From Rhabditoides inermis (taxonomy: Eukaryota; Nematoda; Chromadorea; Rhabditida; Rhabditidae), in NCBI GenBank assembly GCA_963966185.1, contig CAWZYM010000075.1, positions 482,001-546,000 of the forward strand: a stretch of DNA of 64,000 bases, written 5' to 3'. A program made the position numbers and the translations under genes. The notes under the pieces are model-generated. The model had not been told where the DNA came from, ran no database searches, and saw nothing but the letters and a program-made list of their open reading frames with translations. Positions 46,668-58,455 of this stretch are shown here, one piece after another. Each line of letters opens with the position of its first letter. The first letter of the stretch is position 1.

Positions 46668-46952
46668 CTCAGTCAGCGACAACAAGACTACAAGTGCAAT
46701 TTCCAAATCTTATAAATATCAACTAAACATTGCGCTTTTAATTTTTATTCCATCGAAAAAAAAATTCAGAAAGAGTGGGACGAATACATTTTGATAATGG
46801 GTGTTCATAACAAAGAACAAAGGAAGACGAGACAAGATACAAAACATTGGTTATTAGTCTCTGCAAATAAAACGGTATTTATGAAACTATATACAAATGT
46901 CAACAACGAAAAAGAGATTCTCACTCTGCATATAATGAGAACAAGAGCGTAC
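46668..46952. other. Convergent 3' spacer
   Basis: It separates the astacin stop (+) from the zinc-finger protein stop (-). It is AT-rich and should carry both polyadenylation regions; AATAAA occurs at about 46866 on the plus strand. No gene seen. Confidence 0.5.
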
Positions 46953-48927
46953 CTATGCGTTCTCCTGCTGTTTCTCCTCCTCCTCTTCCTCCTCCGGCTC
47001 CTCCTTCTTCACAATGACCGCGTCTCCGAAACACATCGTCTGCACACGCGCGAACACCTAAACAACATTGTGACTCGACCTCCCATCGTATCCTCCACTA
47101 TCGCCCTCATGGCCAATGAACGCACCCGCTCATCCTTCTGGTCAATCACCTCCCCGCCACAGCCTTGTGTCCGCATGTGCCTGCTCGCGTCCGACTTCCC
47201 TGCAAGTAAAGCACACATTTAAACGATTCCATATCATCACATCATTCCAATAATCAGTTGTGCACTCACAGTGGAAGTCACGGGCGCATTGTGAACAGTG
47301 GAAGGGAGGCGGCGCGTAGTTGGAGTAGTGAGCGAAGACGTGAGAGTAGCGAGAAGAGAGAGCCAGCGTCTTGTGGCACAGCTGAACCGAGAGAAACTCA
47401 TCTCTACACACTCACATCAACATACTTGGCAGGTGATAGTGGCGGTTGTCCGACGGCCATTTCTCATCTTCTTTCCGCTTCCACCGGCTTTCTGCAACGA
47501 CAATCCAAACATTTCTATTTCAATGCCCATGCCGTTTCTTTCCTCTTCTTCTTATTCACCGTCGACGAGTTCCGCTGCATCTCCACGTCATCGTTGTTGT
47601 GGTCCACTGTCGCGCCGTCAGACGTCTCCTGCTTGGTTACCTGCAACTACCGCCTGGATAATCAACACTGTCCACCCACCTCTTTGTTGCGGGATGGCGA
47701 CTCCGTCTCTTGCTTGACGATAGTCGGCTCCTCCTTCCCCATTTCTCCCCCAGCCATCTCCATCGAATCACGCGGCTCCTCCTTCTTGACCAGCTTCTGT
47801 CCATCCGCCGCCTCCACTCGGAACGAACCGACCATATCCTTATCAAAACATCAATCTAGTCAATATTCGAATGACTCACTGTGCGCACGATTCTGTGTGG
47901 GATGTGGTAGTGGTCGGAGGAGATGACCGTGCGAGGCGGGGCGAGCGGCGTGTCGTCGTCGTCGCTCCACTCGTCCCTCCTCTTCCTGCTCTTCCGGGAC
48001 ACATTGCCTCTTCCACGTCGTCGGTTCGCAGGCGGGTGATGCAACGGCGCACTGTTGGATGAGGGAAAACACTCACTTATCAAACGGTTCACCTCCTGAA
48101 AAGGCAATTGATTCATACATCTTCCATAATCGATATCGCGCCTGCTGATCGAGGCTATTGATGATGTCTCCGCGGTGCTTCTGTATGCGCATGTGCCTCA
48201 ACACGTATCGCCTCTCTGAAATGAATCATGTGGTGAATGATTCGCTCTCTCTCTCTCTCTCTCTGTTCATCATCCCACTCACGTCTTCCAGTGTAGTCGC
48301 ACTGTGGATGTGGACAGTGGAAGGGCGGGTCACGCAAGTGCAGCATCACGTGTCGCACTTTTCCCCCTCCATATCCCCCAATCATCACGTGACACATCTG
48401 TCAAGCCACAATGGTTAAATCAATGCATAAATATCATGATCCATTAAAATTACTCGACTCGCCATGCACTCAATGCGCTCGTTGATCGTCTTCCGCTTCT
48501 CTCCTCCTGCAACCACCTTCACATCCTCCTCTTCGTCACTGCTCAGATCGATCAGCTCATTCGGAGCGAAGTGGGAGATGACCTGAAAATATTGAACAAA
48601 AATAAAACAGAACCCTACCGGCTTGGCATCCGTGCCGAACAGATCCATGAAGGTGGGCACGACGGGTCTAGAACAAGTAAAGTTAGTCATGATAATGAAT
48701 CCAACATATATGACAGTGATCCAAATACCACTCACCTGCTGGGGGCGGGTTGTGGTGGGGGCGGCGCCACCGGCGTATCCCATTCATACACCACACCGTT
48801 CAGACCGTTCGCCCCGCAGAACTACAACAGATGCATGTGTCTATGTAACTGTTCCTAACGAACACACATCGTTTACAAGGTCCCTTTGCGATGCATGTTC
48901 GAAGAAGACTTTCAGAAAACTACCCAT
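46953..48927 (-). CDS. C2H2 zinc-finger protein with acidic, SUMO-motif-rich linkers
   Basis: It starts MGSFLKVFFEHASQRDL at 48927, just after a TTTCTACAG acceptor. Exons include PPPPQPAP, FMDLFGTDAKP and an acidic segment DLSSDEEEDVKVV. Four fingers can be assembled: IECMMCHVMIGG with RHVMLH; FHCPHPQCDYTGR with LRHMRIQKH; ITCQLCHKTL with HVFAH; and FHCSQCARDFHWKSDASRHM with a Cys in place of the last His. Linkers are basic/acidic and contain sumoylation-type VKKEEP and IVKQE motifs, suggesting a nuclear regulator. The intron 48398-48462 uses a GC donor, fixed by finger 1. The last intron (about 35-43 nt near 47030-47070) is uncertain; the preferred tail ends in poly-Glu and KQQENA at 46953. 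The target is unknown. Confidence 0.75.
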
Positions 48928-49364
48928 CGCTGATCTGTAGAAAGAATTATTGATCGCCTCAGTAATCACAAGATATCAAAACGGTCGACAACCATCTATA
49001 AATCATAGTTCGAACAGATCACATCACAATTTACCGGGCGAATTTCGAAAGTTTATATATTCTTTACACACAACAACAACAAAACGTAACAATATCAGAA
49101 AGTATTTTGAACATTCGCTATTCACATCATAAAAAACAAGGCGAGAATATAGGTGAGAATATACGGGAAGCAATAACTGGACCTATGCAGATATAGACGT
49201 ACTATGTCAATTTAGAGTACCGTACCCGCTTCACGCTAGTGGCGAGCGGACGAGGGGGGCACAATACACATCCGCATAATATGAAAATGGTCACTAATCA
49301 CACAACTCACGTCTACATAGTGTCGATACAAATATAGTGGAGATAATATATCTGTGGGCGCATT

Positions 49365-50519
49365 CTAGAGAGGCGGGAACTTCTCCTCGATGACCTTGCT
49401 GACGAATGCGTGACAGCGGCGGCGCACGGCGGGGGTGAACTCGAAGATGCAATCCGGGCGAGACCCCTCCGTATGCTCGAGATAACGGTACATCTGCAAC
49501 TCAAGGATGAATTTATAAAATGTTTAATTTGTTACAAGAATTAGCTCACCGTCCTGATGAGGTCCCTGTACTCCTTGATTGTCATGCGGCGGAAGAAGGG
49601 GATGAGGTACGGCTCGATCATCTAAAACATCCAACAGTCAAGTAGTGGCATGTGCCCACTCACGAATGCGATTTGATTGAAGAATGCGTTGACCCTGATG
49701 TGGCGAGAAGGCGGCGGTCTCACCGGCTGACTCACACAACAACAGTCAGCCTGGAATGCCAACCCGGTGAAGGAAATGAACACCATCAACATGGCATGTA
49801 CTCACGGGAGCAGCGGTCTCTCCATCCGGTAAGATCCAGCGAGTCCTGTTCGTCTTCTGAAAACGTCGCCGTCTCGCAAATTCATAAAGTAACTAATGCA
49901 CAGCGCCCACCCTATTGTAGTAGAATAATTCGCCAGTGGGATGACTTGTCAATCGCAGCCATTTCACCATCTCTCTCTTCTTCATGGCTTGCATCTGCAT
50001 CTCCTTCTTGTCGAGGCTCTCCCCACTGTCCTTCTCCTCAATCTTCGCCTCAGCCTTTTCGTCAAACGACATCTCCTTCTCCTTCTTGTCGTCGAATATC
50101 GTCTTCTCCACCTTCACTTCTTCATTGGGCTCCTTATAAATCAACGTGGTATAGGGAGAGCACGAATGCGAATCCGACATACAACGGCGGCCGAAATCGG
50201 GACTGTAGACTTGGTTGTACAGCGACTGAAACAAACAGACTACTCATGAACTCTCTATAATAAAAACTCACATTGAAGACCTTCCTTATCGCACTCAGGC
50301 GCTCCTCTCTGTGTTCGAGACGGCGGGCCACTTGCGGGCTAGGCTCCGGAGACGGAGGCGGTGACGGGGGCGTGTCCGTCTGTGTCCATGCATCCACCAA
50401 CATCACACAACGCTCCTCATCCACAATACTCTTCTTTCCTGAAAAAGTATTCATAACAAAAAATAAAATACAAAAACACAATTCAAACGCTCACCTCGCT
50501 TGGACTTCTTCCTCACCAT
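49365..50519 (-). CDS. WW-SRI domain protein lacking a SET domain (SETD2 C-terminus-like)
   Basis: It starts MVRKKSKRG at 50519. Exons encode TQTDTPPSPPPSPEPSPQ, a charged EKTIFDDKKEKEMSFDEKAE linker, then a WW-like module (KWLRLTSHPTGELFYYNR continuing KTNRTRW). The C-terminal helical domain has NAFFNQIAFMIEPYLIPFF, MTIKEYRDLIRTM and AVRRRCHAFVSKVIEEKFPP. That spacing and the Tyr/Arg-rich helices resemble the SRI domain of SETD2/Set2, which binds the Ser2/Ser5-phosphorylated CTD of RNA polymerase II; WW upstream of SRI is the SETD2 order. No SET domain is present and the start looks genuine, so this may be a split or SET-less paralogue acting in transcription-coupled chromatin. The SRI call is by eye and moderate. 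It sits 438 bp upstream of the zinc-finger gene, same strand. Confidence 0.6.
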
Positions 50520-50758
50520 TCTGACAACGTCGTTCGATTGAGCAGCTACAAAACGTAGCTACTAAATGAAGATAAACACGACGTGAGAACACAAAAACAG
50601 TAAAAAAAAGGAGAAATAACAACAATATATGTCAAAAGTCAAGGTTTCGCAATGCTTCATTGCCCCTAAATTTGACAGTTGGTAATTCACGCCAGTCTAC
50701 ACTACGTGACAGCCTACACTACACGACACTCAAAAGCTTTGACCCAAGTGTGTGGTAG

Positions 50759-51074
50759 GGTGTCCTGGAAAATTCATCACTTCATCACTTCATCACTTCA
50801 TCACATGTGATGAAGTGATGAAGTTTCAACTTTCTTTTTTTTCAATTTTTTTTTAATTTGTAAAAAGTACTTTGTAACTTGGTGTTTGTGAACTTTTCTC
50901 TAGAGCGATAACCATAACGACGTGAAAAGCGACATGGCAGAAGCGGAAGATATCTTGTCAATTCACATAAAAGAGGAAGATGACGATGTTCCTGGGAAGT
51001 TTCTTCTTCTTTTTTTCATGTTCCTCATCCTCATCCGTGTTTGAGCGAAGGGACGCACTGACACTAGCGTTGTC

Positions 51075-51116
<42 letters not shown>

Positions 51117-51511
51117 TATTTGTTGGAATAATTACGCGCCGGACACAAGCAAACCCTTATCCACTAACGTAACCTGACGTCGTCAATACGTCGCCATCTC
51201 TCGTTGGTATGGCAAGGGCTCAGTTGGTACAAAACGATCTCGTTGTAGCATTCTACAGTAGCACATCATGATTTGCATTCTACAAGTTTTCAAGTATGGA
51301 TTCTCTTCATCTTGGTCTTGTACTTCTGGTCTTTATGATGTAGTTTATGAGTAAGCGAACAAACGGACATCTGTTGCTGTTGCCGATTGTTTACAAAAAA
51401 ACAATTTACATATTACTTTTACAAAAAAAGTTTGTAAAAAAACGAAAATTGAAACTTTATCGCATGTGATGAAGTGATAAAGTGATGAAGTGATGAATTT
51501 TCCAGGATGCC
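50759..51511. mobile_element. 753-bp foldback DNA transposon with 9-bp target-site duplication (Mutator-like MITE)
   Basis: The ends are inverted: GGTGTCCTGGAAAATTCATC at the left and its near complement ending at 51511. Similarity extends about 100 bases inward. The 9-bp direct repeat GTGTGGTAG flanks both sides (50750-50758 and 51512-51520). A 9-bp duplication with long terminal inverted repeats fits Mutator-like elements. The termini are internally palindromic (CTTCATCACTTCATCAC with its complement). The interior holds a (GA)n run and a short coding-like stretch (MAEAEDILSIHIKEEDDDVP from about 50935). It is inserted about 240 bp upstream of the WW-SRI start codon. Confidence 0.88.
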
Positions 51512-51999
51512 GTGTGGTAGCCTGCTGCAAAATTCGTAACAAATTAAAATAAACTGTTGTCTTTTTGTCTTGTTTTGTCTGAAATAACACTTTGAAGTTT
51601 CATGAACTAGAACAAAAGTATGTATTGCAATCTGCAATATTTTGTATTACAACTAAATCTGCACATAAAATCCAAGAGATCAGCGATATGAGAGCCTTCA
51701 GGCATATGTCTCAATTGAAATCATTTCGGTCTTTTTCTCAATTGAATTAATCAGTACAAGCCAACTATTTTACTTGAAAGTACTTTTAAAAGATAATGTA
51801 AGCAGCATTTATTGAGCACTCGCCTGCCTCTGCCCAGTTGCTGCACATTTCTCGTGCTTATCCTCACACTCTGAACAACCTATTCAATCTGATAGTTGCC
51901 TCATTCAATCATCATATTCGATGTGGCACGGCTCGGTCTGATCATCCTCTGCATTGCACTGCATTGCATTTTCCCGCACAACCCGCACGTCACTCTATC

Positions 52000-52400
52000 T
52001 CACTCAGTCGTCCATGGACGATGCTCGAAGTGTAGCCAATTTGCTTGAATGCGATACACCACATCAGAGGGTTGGAGCAATCTGCATTTTCCACACTTGA
52101 AACTCGCAGCTATCTTACCATCCATCAGCGATTGTGTATGCGTGGAGTGGACAGTATCCACAAGAGGGGCGACTCTCGTGTATATAGAGGAGGAAGAATG
52201 ATAATGGTGATGACCACTCACATTTCGTTTGTGTGACACTCGCCGTGGGATGCGCGTGCCTCGCAACACTCTTCATTGTTCCAGCAGCCGTCTATCCTCT
52301 GCGAGTCATTGACAGATGAAATGTGAAACGATCTAGACCCACTTGCAATTCCTGCCGCGTAAACGATACATGTCAAGGCAATAAAATAATGTAGAAGCAT
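52000..52400 (-). CDS. Small secreted cysteine-rich protein, function unknown
   Basis: Exon 1 (52222-52400) encodes a signal peptide (MLLHYFIALTCIVYAAGIAS) and a mature segment with IDGCWNNEECCEARASHGEC. It ends at a consensus donor (GTGAGT at 52216-52221). A second exon exists in at least two possible readings. The reading that uses an AG acceptor near 52103 keeps the frame with DCSNPLMWC, giving six cysteines in all (C, CC, C, C, C). The alternative ends EHRPWTTE. The product would be about 90 residues and extracellular. No family was recognised; the second exon is the weak point. Confidence 0.5.
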
Positions 52401-54182
52401 GTTGCCACAATGAAACAATACTTCGATATGAGCATTTCATAAAGGCTTTAGGCAACGTGTATTGATATGGATGTGGTTTGGTACTGTATATGAATCAACT
52501 ACATATTGGTATTGAATATTGCGATGTGAGATGTTAAAGCCAGGGACCACGAGTGTTGGAAATACTTATTTTTATCCGCCGTTTCGGCTTTACGTCATCA
52601 GGGATGTGTGGCAATATCTCAAAATTGGGTAATTGGTATTGATTAGTGCACGTTGGACTCGCTTCGAACATGGTGTGCAGGCTCATATCGAGTACAGGTT
52701 GCTTCTCGGAGAGTATCACTTCTCTATGCTCCCTTCACACTTCTCTTCTGTGTGTGTGTGTGTGTACTCCGGCTGATCGCTGCTGCCCGCCAACGTTTGC
52801 GAGGCGCCAATTGCAATGCAAACCCAGCCCAATCATTACCTCATCAGTCTAGAGATACCCTCCGTATCATCCACCCCCTCCCTCCCTCCCTCATTTCATG
52901 CTCCCCTGTTTGCCCTCTCTTCTCGTGTTTCCAGCCTGTATTGTCGTCTTCCGCGCATCTCCCATTCGGTGCGAAAGCATTTAGGAGGTTGACATCGACT
53001 CCTCATATTACGGTAGCCAGCCAGCTGCATATTGCATGCAAAAACAGCTCGGTCGTGTGAAAGGGGCGGGCAATCAATCAATCGCTGCCTGAATGTGGGA
53101 TGTTCTCACTGAAACAAGCTCAAGCATCTCACAACAATCAACAATCGAGTAGTGGGGTGGGGTGGCTGGGCCCGCTTCTCCCCTTCTCCCTCTTTCCAGG
53201 CCGGGCCATCCGATCTCTCTATCGATTGACCCCTGACCCAGTGCCGGTCCCGCCCCCACTTCCTGTATACAACAGAGGAGAGGACAGACGCGCGGCTCTC
53301 CCCCTTCTCCCCTCTAGCCATCCCACTCTCGTACTATTTGTTATTGTTCTCTCACTCACTCACTTCTCTATCATTATCGTCTATTTGCATATACTATGGG
53401 TGTGTGTCATCGAATTTGCCCATAAAGGTTGTTATTCGCGCGTTCGCGCCTTCTTATCGTTCATGTCACATTTTACGATCCCCGTTGCTATATGATGTGA
53501 GTGCAGTGTGGGGTATGAATGAATGGATGGGTCCGCTCACTCACTCGTCATGTTTCGCAGGGTTATTGTGCGTGTCTTGTCCTTTGCCCTCTCGCCCTCC
53601 CTCTCGCTTTTCCCCATATGCCACTCTCCCCTCTCCCTTCAATCGATCACATTTGAATGCTGACCGCTGTGTCTCTATGACTCAGCCCTCTCCGTCCACT
53701 CATATCCTGCTTTCACACATACACGTACCGTTCCGTCCAATACTGCTGTTCAAGAGGGGCGCTCCGATATTGCTATTTGGTATTCTGCAACCCAACTGCA
53801 GCCTCCTTTCCCATACCGTATTCCACTCGCGCGTGTCCTCGCCAGATCACACCTAATTGATGCGGTGATATCATCTTCCCTACCTGTATAAGGACCATGT
53901 GTGATCGTTCTCTGTGTGGGCTGTCTGTGACCCCTGACCCTCGCGTGGGGATTACCCAGGGCGGGCGAGCCATCGGCACTCCCGCCCCCTCTGGTCGATA
54001 GATCGATAGACAGTTCCCGCTCGGCGCTGTCTCATTTCGATCTCTCGAGTGTATCAAGCCTCTCGTAGCTCTCATCAAACACTCTTTCCATCCATCTCCA
54101 CCGTAGTCTCTTCCGAGGTCACTCCACTCGTGTCCGCTTTCCCCTTGTTGTTGTTCTCCATGTAATGTCGCTCGTTGCAGTC
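52401..54182. other. Spacer upstream of the innexin gene
   Basis: Mostly unique sequence with pyrimidine-rich stretches. No supported gene. A GTTGCAG acceptor lies two bases before the innexin ATG. Confidence 0.5.
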
Positions 54183-54938
54183 ATGTTGGGGATTCCATTC
54201 CTCGACGACGCCATTTGGAAATGGTTCAAGCCGCAAGCACTCGACGACCCTGTTGACAGGTACGTATCCACACTATCTTGCCCACTTTTGATGGATTGAT
54301 GGATTGATTTGACTTCCTGGGATTACATTTATCGAATTTCAGGTTGAACTACTTCATCACTGCCACACTTCTTGCCTTCTTCGCTATTATGGTCTCCGCT
54401 AAGCAGTGAGTGTGGGACCATCTCCTGTCTGTCTGAGTGTGGGACCATCCTGTCTTTGATATGTGCCGCCGGAAAGCGCGCTTCTCTTGAATTCGAGTGC
54501 GGATCTATGCCGTCTCGTGTTTGCATTGCCAGTGAGAGATGCATGTCCTGCCTGCCTATCACACAAGAACTGTCATAAATGTGTCTTGGCGGAAGGCGCG
54601 CGAGAGCGGTTGTAATGCCGGCCTGTGTATTTGCATTAGCATAGCACCTCTCTAATAAAACTCGCGCGTCGGGTCATTGGGCATTCAAGGCGATGGCAGG
54701 ATGCCAAGGTACTGTAGGACAAGGATTGTATGATGGCAAACAGGAAATGATTGTAGCAATATTCAAAGTACAGTATCCCTATTCAGGTACGTGGGGTCTC
54801 CGATTCAGTGCTGGATGCCAATGGAATTCAAAGGCGGCTGGGAACAGTACGCTGAGGACTACTGCTTCATCCAGAACACATACTTTCTGCCATTCCACGA
54901 GGACATCCCCAACGAGATCGACGAGAGGGGAGAGGTGC

Positions 54939-54994
<56 letters not shown>

Positions 54995-55391
54995 GACCAC
55001 GGACCATTTCAGGCGGAGATCGGCTACTACCAGTGGGTCCCTATTGTGCTGGCCCTGCAGGCAATCATGTTCTACATTCCCAACTGGCTGTGGAAGACGC
55101 TCAACCAGCAGAGTGGTCAGTACTCATTCTGTGTTTATCGCCGTATGCGCCTATGCCGGTACTCCTTTCTTTCGATCCATCATAGTCTGCTCTCGCAGAT
55201 ACTGCTCCTTTCCTTGCCCAGTCTGTTCCTTTGTTCTCTGTATCATTGCGCAAGTGGCTCCGACCCAGCCATTATCTCCTTTATTCCACTCTGTTCAATG
55301 GGAACAGCCCTGTCTGACAGCACCACTTATGCAATGTGAGATGCTCTCATCGATCGACGATGCACTGTTCCACCATCTGTTCTCTCATTAC

Positions 55392-55442
<51 letters not shown>

Positions 55443-56716
55443 ATCGTCCGCGCCTATCAAAACATCTGCGTGGTGTGCCCGCGCATTCTCCGGTGTGACG
55501 CGTGCCGGTTGGGAGAATGATGCAAATAAGTGACATCGACTTGATCCACCATGATTCATAGCCATCTCGAATTGCATTGCAATAGAACGATTGCGTAATG
55601 ATCCACCTCTTCTTCCATCACATACAATTTATCCAAACAAATTGTAAGAACCTTTCCAATACAGACAACTGCCCAAAGGCTAAAAACGATCATAATAATG
55701 AACCTATTTGTATAGTATGTATTTGCAGGAATCGACCTGGATACTGCAGTGGCGGATGCTCGCAAGCTGCGCAGCTGCTCCTCCGAGAACAGGAAGAAGG
55801 AGGTAGCCCGACTAGCCGACTACCTCGGAGAGTGCCTCGAATTCGGGGACCACAAGAGGGCTCCCGCAAAGTTCTTCTGCTTCCGGTGAGTCGACATTAC
55901 AGTGACTCCATACTGTACCGTACCATCAACCGTTCCAGTATCGGCTACGGTCTCGGTTCGTATGTGTCTATGCTCTACCTGGGAGTCAAGTTCATGTACC
56001 TGGTGAACATTGTGCTGCAATTCGTCCTCCTCAACCACTTCCTCTCGCCCGACTACACCTTCTGGGGATTCCAGGTGAGCACGAGAGAGAGAGGGGGGGA
56101 GAGATGACGTCATTGCTTCTAGACGTTCGTGGATCTGTACAACGGCAAGGAGTGGATGGACTCTGGTATGTTCCCGCGCGTCACTCTTTGCGACTTCAGA
56201 GTGAGTCCTCTCTTTTCCTCCTCCCCCCTCCCCTCTCACTCTCTCCTCTGTAGATCCGCCGACTCGCCAACATCCACCGCTACACTGTGCAGTGTGTGAT
56301 GATGATCAACATGTTCAACGAGAAGATCTACCTCTTCATCTGGTTCTGGTCAGTCCTCTTCTCCTTTCTCTCTCTCTCTCCTCTCACTCCTCTCACTCCT
56401 CTCACTCCTCTCACTCCTCTCACTCCTCTCACTCCTCTCACTCTACCTCTCTCACCTTGTCCTCAAGTAGCGATCTTCAAACTACTCCCGAAATGCCTTT
56501 CAAAACGCCTTTTCACTTGCCCTCTAATCACTTCCAACTACTCGCGATTGTCCCCTAACCACTTCGAATTACTGGTTTTCAAAGAGACTGATCACAACTT
56601 CCCCCTCCTCATTGCAGGTTCGTGTTTGTTGCTGTGTCAACGGTGATCAACTTCCTGTACTGTGCCGCCAACCTCATTCCCACTTCCCTCCGCGAGAAGA
56701 CCACCAGGAGTGAGTG

Positions 56717-56783
<67 letters not shown>

Positions 56784-57693
56784 CTCTTTCTGTCTCTCTC
56801 TCTTTCTGTCTCTCTCTCTTTCTGTCTCTCTCTCTTTCTGTCTCTCTGTCTCTCTTTCTCTCTCACACCCTACTCATTCCAGCCTGGCTCTCTCACTATC
56901 TCTCCGGAGGTGCCAAGTACGGCGCCGATCAGATGGACTACCACCAGGACTCTATCGTTCGCCGTTTCACGCACCGCGGTCTTCGTCCCGGTAAGGGTTA
57001 CTGTATCATACTGTAATTACCATATTAGGCTTACACGGGTCATGTCTTGCATTGTTTTGGCGCGTCACGCCAATCGCGCACGTTTGTTTGATGTGGGCAT
57101 GCGCTGTTTGTACTCGGTTCTCTATGGTCGCTGACCGGCGAGGTCAGAGAGCCATATACGAGAGAGAGAGAGCTGTATACGGCGCTAATCCCCACGGCAT
57201 ACTATGAGAAAGCAGCGGGGTGGCAAAGGGATCGGGAAGTACCCTCATTCTTAATAGATGTGGATGAGTGATGTTGAGTGTCTTGTTGTTTGCAGACGGT
57301 GTGCTGCTGCTTCGTTTCATTGAGGGCCACGCTGGAGCCATTGTCGCCAGGGAACTCGCATCGAAGCTCTATCAGGACTACCTGGAGCAGGTGAGTGGAT
57401 ACTCCTGCTCCTCCACCTTCTGCTCCTGCTCCTTCTTTCTCCTTCTCTCTCCTCCTCCCCTGCTTTGCTCCTCTCTCTTCTTTCTCCTGCTCCTCCTATC
57501 TGCTCCTCTTCCTCCTGCTCCTGCTCCTGCTCCTTCCCTCCTCACTCGACTCTTGTTTCAGGCGTCTACGTACGGCATGCCTCCGACCAAGTCTACGACG
57601 CCAGGTGGAATCGAGGACGGCCCCCGCGAGTCGCTGTACCCGCATGACAAGATGCATCCTCTGATGGCTCCCGACTACCCTACCAAACATTAG
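54183..57693 (+). CDS. Innexin (gap-junction channel subunit)
   Basis: About a dozen exons join in frame to a full-length innexin. The N-terminus [18 protein letters not shown] leads to [20 protein letters not shown] (TM1). The first extracellular loop has [11 protein letters not shown] and the second conserved Cys in [14 protein letters not shown]. The family signature [19 protein letters not shown] opens TM2. TM3 contains [20 protein letters not shown]. The second loop has [14 protein letters not shown] and [19 protein letters not shown], and TM4 is [20 protein letters not shown]. The cytoplasmic tail ends MAPDYPTKH at 57693. Four extracellular Cys, two per loop, are present. Invertebrate innexins form electrical and metabolic junctions. 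The ATG sits two bases after a GTTGCAG acceptor, suggesting trans-splicing or a 5'UTR intron. Introns carry (GA)n, (CT)n and two minisatellites. Confidence 0.95.
54937..54991. repeat. (GA)n microsatellite starting at an innexin 5' splice site
   Basis: The donor GTGCGC after codons for IDERGE runs into a pure GA array of about 50 bases. A (CT)n array lies at 55395-55436 in the next intron. Confidence 0.9.
56375..56442. repeat. CTCACTCCT minisatellite in an innexin intron
   Basis: About seven tandem copies of the 9-base unit CTCACTCCT in the intron between exons ending FIWFW and starting FVFVAV. Confidence 0.9.
56718..56868. repeat. (CT)n followed by CTCTCTCTTTCTGT tandem repeat
   Basis: A CT run passes into about six copies of a 14-base unit ending TTTCTGT. 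It fills the intron before the exon [11 protein letters not shown] of the innexin gene. Confidence 0.9.
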
Positions 57694-58455
57694 GCTCTCT
57701 CTCTCGCTAGATGCCTTCCCCCCTCCTTCCTTCTACTCACGGCCTTCCCAAAGTGGCCATATCCCGCCCTGCCACACACACACATACACAGCTCATATTT
57801 CGTATTATTCGTAGTGTAATAACGACTACATGAAGCAGGCTGCGCGAATCTTGCGGGTACCCGCCTTCCCCACTTCTCCCCCCCGCCCTCCCATCCCCCT
57901 TTATAATATTTGCAATTTGTATTCTCGATCATATCATGATATCTAGCGACGTTTCACTTTGAAAGATGTGCACTCACTGTCATGTGACTGACCGACTCCC
58001 GCATTCTTCCAACCTTCTCATCACACTATGAGCTCTTCTACATTCTCTGTTTGATCACGATTTTCATTTTGATGATTTTACGGATGATAAATTTGATTGT
58101 TTACAAGGAGACTGCAACGAAGGGCTAATTTTATTAGGACTTAATGCCGGCAAAGGATTGGAGAAACATCGCTGATAAAGATGAACAAATAGAATTTTCT
58201 CGTAAATGAAACTTATATTCAAGATAACATCATCAAAACAAAGAAAACGTGAACACCAGAAGAACAAAACATTAACGAAAACAACAACAATCGGCAATTC
58301 GTAGTAAGTAAGAGAGTAAGTAATAAATTGAAAATCTAAGAGCAAAGGAAGAACTAACTACTACTCTCTTTCACTTGGGCGACAAACATGAAGAAAACAA
58401 ATGAAGCAACGATATGCATATGAGTGATATAGGATGCGAGGATGGGAGGCTATGC
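57694..58455. other. Convergent spacer
   Basis: It lies between the innexin stop (+) and the AT-hook protein stop (-). AT-rich 3' flanking sequence. No gene seen. Confidence 0.5.

Noticed and set aside
52534..52719. Frame ending DDVKPKRRIKISISNTRGPW, reminiscent of transposon-associated termini
   Set aside because: Only a short, vague resemblance; no reverse transcriptase, repeat boundary or second copy in the window.
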